18,744 nucleotides of DNA, taken from Zetaproteobacteria bacterium. Lineage in GTDB: Bacteria; Pseudomonadota; Alphaproteobacteria; Micavibrionales; Micavibrionaceae. Numbering within the stretch: the stretch's first letter is position 1; the number at the start of each line of letters is the position of its first letter. Position numbers and translations under genes: made by a program. The notes under the pieces are model-generated. The model was not told where the DNA came from. It did not search any database and was given only the letters and a program-made list of their open reading frames with translations. Shown piece after piece: positions 15,539 through 18,744 of this stretch. The stretch spans positions 108,884 to 127,627 of the forward strand of contig NVXI01000007.1 in the NCBI GenBank assembly GCA_002747015.1, given 5' to 3'.

Positions 15539-16074
15539 TTTTTAGATTTATTACGAATACGGCGACGTTGTACGTGTGCGGGTTTTGCATATTCAACCAA
15601 TGGACCGCCGGGACGCACTGGACGTTCGGCGAAACGCCCCATACTGATCATACGATCATACATAATAAGCGCCCCCGCAACACCGACATTCACGCAAAAC
15701 TTCATTGGTATTTTAACCACATGATGACATCTATCCACGATTTGCGGTGAGAGATTACCCATCTCCGGCCCCAAAATATATGCCGCGCGTATTGGATGGC
15801 GAAAACTTGGAAGATCAATGGATTCATCTACAAACTCAACCCCTACCAACGTACATTTCATCGGCAAGTCCAGTTCCTCAGGCGAGGCGTATTGATAATA
15901 CGGCATATGGTCAAACGCGTCGGATGTATCACTACTACGCATTTCCTTAATATCCACGTACGGATTAATAGCAAAGAAAAAGCTCGCGCCAAAGGAGTGC
16001 GCAGAACGCGCAATCGTTCCGACATTTTGTTCCTTTGTAATACCCTCAACTCCAATACCAAAATAACCACGCAT
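15535..16074 (-). CDS. TrmH-family (SpoU, SPOUT) RNA methyltransferase
   Basis: S-adenosylmethionine-dependent methyltransferase, most likely acting on a ribose 2'-hydroxyl of tRNA or rRNA; the exact target cannot be told. 179 residues, a minimal catalytic domain without an RNA-binding N-terminal extension. Motif 1 is NVGTIARSAHSFGA (17-30; Asn17, Arg23). Motif 2 is ILGPEMGNLS (100-109). Motif 3 is IPMKFCVNVGVAGALIMYDR (122-141), in which the family's usual SLNVS reads CVNVG. The tail is basic (RRRIRNKSK). The start at 16074 has AGGGG overlapping the stop of the aminotransferase gene 9 nt upstream, so the two are probably translationally coupled. It overlaps the convergent gor stop by 4 nt. 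The family is secure, the substrate unknown. Confidence 0.85.
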   Translation of the reverse strand: MRGYFGIGVEGITKEQNVGTIARSAHSFGASFFFAINPYVDIKEMRSSDTSDAFDHMPYYQYASPEELDLPMKCTLVGVEFVDESIDLPSFRHPIRAAYILGPEMGNLSPQIVDRCHHVVKIPMKFCVNVGVAGALIMYDRMISMGRFAERPVRPGGPLVEYAKPAHVQRRRIRNKSKN

Positions 16075-16086
16075 ACGCCGTAACCC

Positions 16087-17283
16087 CTATTTACAAATCA
16101 CACGTTCAATACGGTCTAATGCCTCACTAAGGCGCGCTTCAGATACCGCAAAGCACAGACGAATATAACCCTTCGCCTCTTTTCCAAACGCCGAACCAGG
16201 GGAAAGAAGTACACCTGCTTCATCAATCAAACGCTTGGTCAACACAATACAATCATCTTCACCATCAACCTTAAAAAACGCATAGAACGTCGATTCTGGA
16301 TAAGACATATGTACGTTACCCATTGCCTTAAAACGCTTCACCACCAAATCACGATTAGAGTGCCATAAACTGAGCTGACTTTTCAGAAACTTTTCACCAT
16401 GCTCTAATGCCGCCATCGCGCCAAACTGTGTGAATGTCGGCGGGCAGAGCTTATTATACAATGCAACATCACGGATTTTATCCTCTGCGACGCGCGGACC
16501 AACAATCCATCCCAAACGCCAACCCGTCATCGCCCAGCTTTTCGAAAAGCTATTAACAACCAACAGTAAATCATCTTCACGCGCAACATCAAGAAAGCTT
16601 GGTGCACGTACACCTTCATAAACCAGACGACCATACACCTCATCAGACAACACCCAAATGCCGCGCTCACGGGCAAAATCAAGTATTGCACGCAACTCAT
16701 CCAGACGCGCTGTCCAACCTGTAGGATTTGACGGGGTAACGATCAAGATCACCTTTGTTGCCTCGGTAATTGCGCCAAATAACTTATCCAGATCCAACTG
16801 CCATTTATCATCAATATAATCCAGTGACACTTGCTTCGTACTAGCCTGCGTTAATTCAACCGCCCCCAATAAATTTTTCCAAATCGGTGTAACCGCGACA
16901 ACCTCATCCCCCTTGTCAACCAACGCTGCCAAAGATAAATGCATCGCCGTAGAGCCTGACGATGTCACAAATACACGATCAGACGGGATATCAAGATTAT
17001 AAATACGCTGATAGTAATCAGACAAGCACGTACGTAACTCATTAGAGCCTAAAATCGGCCCATAAAAAGTCTGTCCATCCTTTAAGGCCTGAGCAACCGC
17101 ATCACAAATAAAGTCAGGTGTCGGGGCATCACCCTCTCCTTGCCCTAATGTAATAATATCCTTTTTACCATCTGCATAACGCATCATTTCCGCGCCAGGG
17201 TTGGCCGTTAACGCATGTAAAACTGGCCTAAATTTAGGCTCTTCTTTTTGAATTTTTTCGGATTTATCTTGATCTTTCATCAT
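16087..17283 (-). CDS. PLP-dependent class I/II aminotransferase
   Basis: Fold-type I aminotransferase of the aspartate/aromatic group (COG0436-like), transferring an amino group between an amino acid and a 2-oxo acid. The substrate is not clear from the sequence. 398 residues, normal length. Residues expected at the PLP site are Asn186 (TPSNPTGW), Asp214 and Tyr217 (LSDEVYGRLVY), Lys248 as Schiff base (NSFSKSWAMTGWRLGW) and Arg256. Arg375 (GYIRLCFAV) would bind the substrate carboxylate. The N-terminal 18 residues are charged and probably disordered. Starts at 17283 and 17280 are both possible; AAGAGAG upstream is better spaced for the second. It lies 42 bp after the acetoacetyl-CoA synthetase stop and 12 bp before the RNA methyltransferase, consistent with one operon. 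Confidence 0.92.
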   Translation of the reverse strand: MMKDQDKSEKIQKEEPKFRPVLHALTANPGAEMMRYADGKKDIITLGQGEGDAPTPDFICDAVAQALKDGQTFYGPILGSNELRTCLSDYYQRIYNLDIPSDRVFVTSSGSTAMHLSLAALVDKGDEVVAVTPIWKNLLGAVELTQASTKQVSLDYIDDKWQLDLDKLFGAITEATKVILIVTPSNPTGWTARLDELRAILDFARERGIWVLSDEVYGRLVYEGVRAPSFLDVAREDDLLLVVNSFSKSWAMTGWRLGWIVGPRVAEDKIRDVALYNKLCPPTFTQFGAMAALEHGEKFLKSQLSLWHSNRDLVVKRFKAMGNVHMSYPESTFYAFFKVDGEDDCIVLTKRLIDEAGVLLSPGSAFGKEAKGYIRLCFAVSEARLSEALDRIERVICK

Positions 17284-17325
17284 AATACTCTCTTATTTTC
17301 AACACGTACTCTAGTCATCAATTAC

Positions 17326-18744
17326 TTAATCTTCACTTAACGCTTCCAGATCTTTGTAAAGCGCGAGGCTTTCTGGATTTGCAAGTGCCTCTACATTTTT
17401 CACCACACGCCCCATAACAACATCACGTACAGAAATTTCGGTGATTTTACCACTCTTTGTACGTGGAATATCAATGACTGCAATAATTTTCGCGGGCACA
17501 TGACGTGGTGAAGCCCCCTTTCTGATCTGACCTTTTATCACTTTAATCAAATCATCATCCAGCGCGCATCCATCATTTAAAATTACAAATAAAATAATGC
17601 GCACATCTTCGTTCCAATCCTGCCCGATTGCAACACAATCCAATATCTCAGGAATTTTTTCAACTTCGCCATAAATTTCCGAGGTACCAATACGTACACC
17701 CCCAGGATTAAGCGTTGCATCACTACGACCATGAATAATGAATCCATTCATCTTGGTTTTTTCAACCCAGTCACCATGACACCAAATATTATCAAAACGA
17801 TCAAAATAAGCGCTCCGATAACGCGCGCCATCTTCATCATTCCAAAAAGATACTGGCATGGAGGGAAAAGGCTGCGTGCAGACAAGCTCACCAGAGCCAC
17901 CGCGCACAATCTTCCCATCATCATCAAACACATCCAGAGCCATCCCCAATCCGGCACATTGAATGTCGCCCTTATAGACAGGTGACACTGGATTACCCAG
18001 CATAAAACAAGAAACAATATCCGTTCCGCCGGAAATCGATGCCAAATGCAAATCGGATTTAATGTTTTCATACACGTAGTCAAAGCTGCTCGGCACCAAA
18101 GGGGAGCCAGTAGAGGCCATAGCCCGCAGATTGGATAAATCATGCGTATCTTTGGGCGCTAAATTATTAATTTTCATGGCCTCTATATATTTTGCCGATG
18201 TCCCGAACAAAGAACAACCATGCTTTGATGTATAATCCCACAACACATGCCCATCTGGGTAAAACGGCGATCCATCAAATAGCAACAATGTAGCATTAGA
18301 CGCCAGCACAGACATCAACCAGTTCCACATCATCCACCCACACGTGGTAAAATAGAACACTTTATCATCAGGCCTAATATCACTTTGTAATTGATGCTCT
18401 TTCAAATGCTGCAGCAATGTTCCGCCATGCCCATGAACAATACATTTCGGCGCGCCTGTCGTTCCCGATGAGAACATAATAAACAGCGGGTGATTAAACG
18501 CAACGCGCGTAAACTCTATATCTGTCGGAGTGTATTTCGCAATAAAATCAGCAGCCCTTTGCGTATCCGGTAATGTATCAAGTCCTATATCAGAGCCCGC
18601 AAACGGCACCACAATCGTATGAACCAACCCATCCAACTGTGGCTGGATATCTTTCACCTTACCCAAAACATCAATAATCTTACCATTGTAAAAATAACCA
18701 TCCACCGTGATCAATAACTTGGGTTTAATCTGCCCAAAACGATC
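17326..18744 (-). CDS. acetoacetyl-CoA synthetase, 5' end missing (runs off the right edge)
   Basis: Adenylate-forming ligase that activates acetoacetate with ATP and CoA to acetoacetyl-CoA. The reading frame is open to the window edge: the ten codons before the first possible start (TTG at 18714) read DRFGQIKPKL, continuing the family pattern RFGQI-PK-L. The gene is therefore cut, not short. The 472 visible residues are roughly the C-terminal 70-75% of a ~650-residue enzyme. The P-loop FSSGTTGAPKCIVHGHGG is near residues 91-108. FYFTTCGWMMWNWLMS and LLLFDGSPFYP are characteristic of acetoacetyl-CoA rather than acetyl-CoA synthetase. GRSDATLNPGGVRIGTSEIY is the hinge region, and PRTKSGKITE holds the catalytic lysine (about 433). 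With BDH on the other strand it completes the route from D-3-hydroxybutyrate to acetoacetyl-CoA. Confidence 0.95.
   Translation of the reverse strand, partial: DRFGQIKPKLLITVDGYFYNGKIIDVLGKVKDIQPQLDGLVHTIVVPFAGSDIGLDTLPDTQRAADFIAKYTPTDIEFTRVAFNHPLFIMFSSGTTGAPKCIVHGHGGTLLQHLKEHQLQSDIRPDDKVFYFTTCGWMMWNWLMSVLASNATLLLFDGSPFYPDGHVLWDYTSKHGCSLFGTSAKYIEAMKINNLAPKDTHDLSNLRAMASTGSPLVPSSFDYVYENIKSDLHLASISGGTDIVSCFMLGNPVSPVYKGDIQCAGLGMALDVFDDDGKIVRGGSGELVCTQPFPSMPVSFWNDEDGARYRSAYFDRFDNIWCHGDWVEKTKMNGFIIHGRSDATLNPGGVRIGTSEIYGEVEKIPEILDCVAIGQDWNEDVRIILFVILNDGCALDDDLIKVIKGQIRKGASPRHVPAKIIAVIDIPRTKSGKITEISVRDVVMGRVVKNVEALANPESLALYKDLEALSED

Noticed and set aside
18712..18714. Taking TTG at 18714 as the true start of acetoacetyl-CoA synthetase
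   Set aside because: The upstream codons to the window edge continue the family sequence, so the gene is cut by the window.
1..18744. tRNA/rRNA genes, CRISPR arrays, insertion sequences, phage or defence genes
   Set aside because: All gaps are under about 220 bp and show no cloverleaf, repeat-spacer pattern, transposase, integrase or terminal inverted repeats that I could recognise.

Overview
The window is ordinary, densely coded chromosome from an aerobic alphaproteobacterium with fairly AT-rich DNA. Three things point to this group: an aa3-type cytochrome c oxidase gene set in the alphaproteobacterial order (coxB-coxA-ctaB-small CoxF-like protein-ctaG-coxC), a very large (~1600 residue) NAD-dependent glutamate dehydrogenase, and the pairing of D-3-hydroxybutyrate dehydrogenase with acetoacetyl-CoA synthetase. 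The genus cannot be named from this sequence. I found no tRNA, rRNA, CRISPR array, insertion sequence, phage gene or defence system.

Positions 1-6446, all minus strand, hold the cytochrome oxidase region. Read in the direction of transcription it is coxB, coxA, a strong hairpin terminator (3928-3950), ctaB, a 43-residue CoxF-like membrane peptide, a ydfG-type short-chain dehydrogenase, an unrecognised acidic secreted protein, a second terminator (1232-1260), then ctaG and the start of coxC, which runs off the left edge. CoxA/B/C are the enzyme core, CtaB makes heme O for it and CtaG delivers copper to CuB. The dehydrogenase and the acidic protein sit as a wedge inside the usual cox gene order and are the least expected part of the window.

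Positions 6576-8343 hold rsmE (minus; 16S rRNA m3U1498 methyltransferase) divergent from ubiA (plus; ubiquinone synthesis). Positions 8344-13161 are one minus-strand gene for the large NAD-glutamate dehydrogenase, whose stop codon directly abuts that of ubiA. A divergent promoter region (13162-13316) separates it from the plus-strand genes bdhA (D-3-hydroxybutyrate dehydrogenase) and gor (glutathione reductase).

Positions 15535-18744, minus strand, form a likely operon. It runs from acetoacetyl-CoA synthetase (5' end outside the window) through a PLP-dependent aminotransferase to a small SPOUT/TrmH-family RNA methyltransferase, whose stop codon overlaps that of gor by 4 nt. BDH and acetoacetyl-CoA synthetase together would take D-3-hydroxybutyrate to acetoacetate and then acetoacetyl-CoA, the usual exit route of poly-3-hydroxybutyrate or ketone-body carbon.

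Nothing here is clearly a new biological system. The best leads are the ydfG/acidic-protein wedge in the cox operon, the terminators that divide that operon, and the short leader reading frames and palindromes in the gaps.
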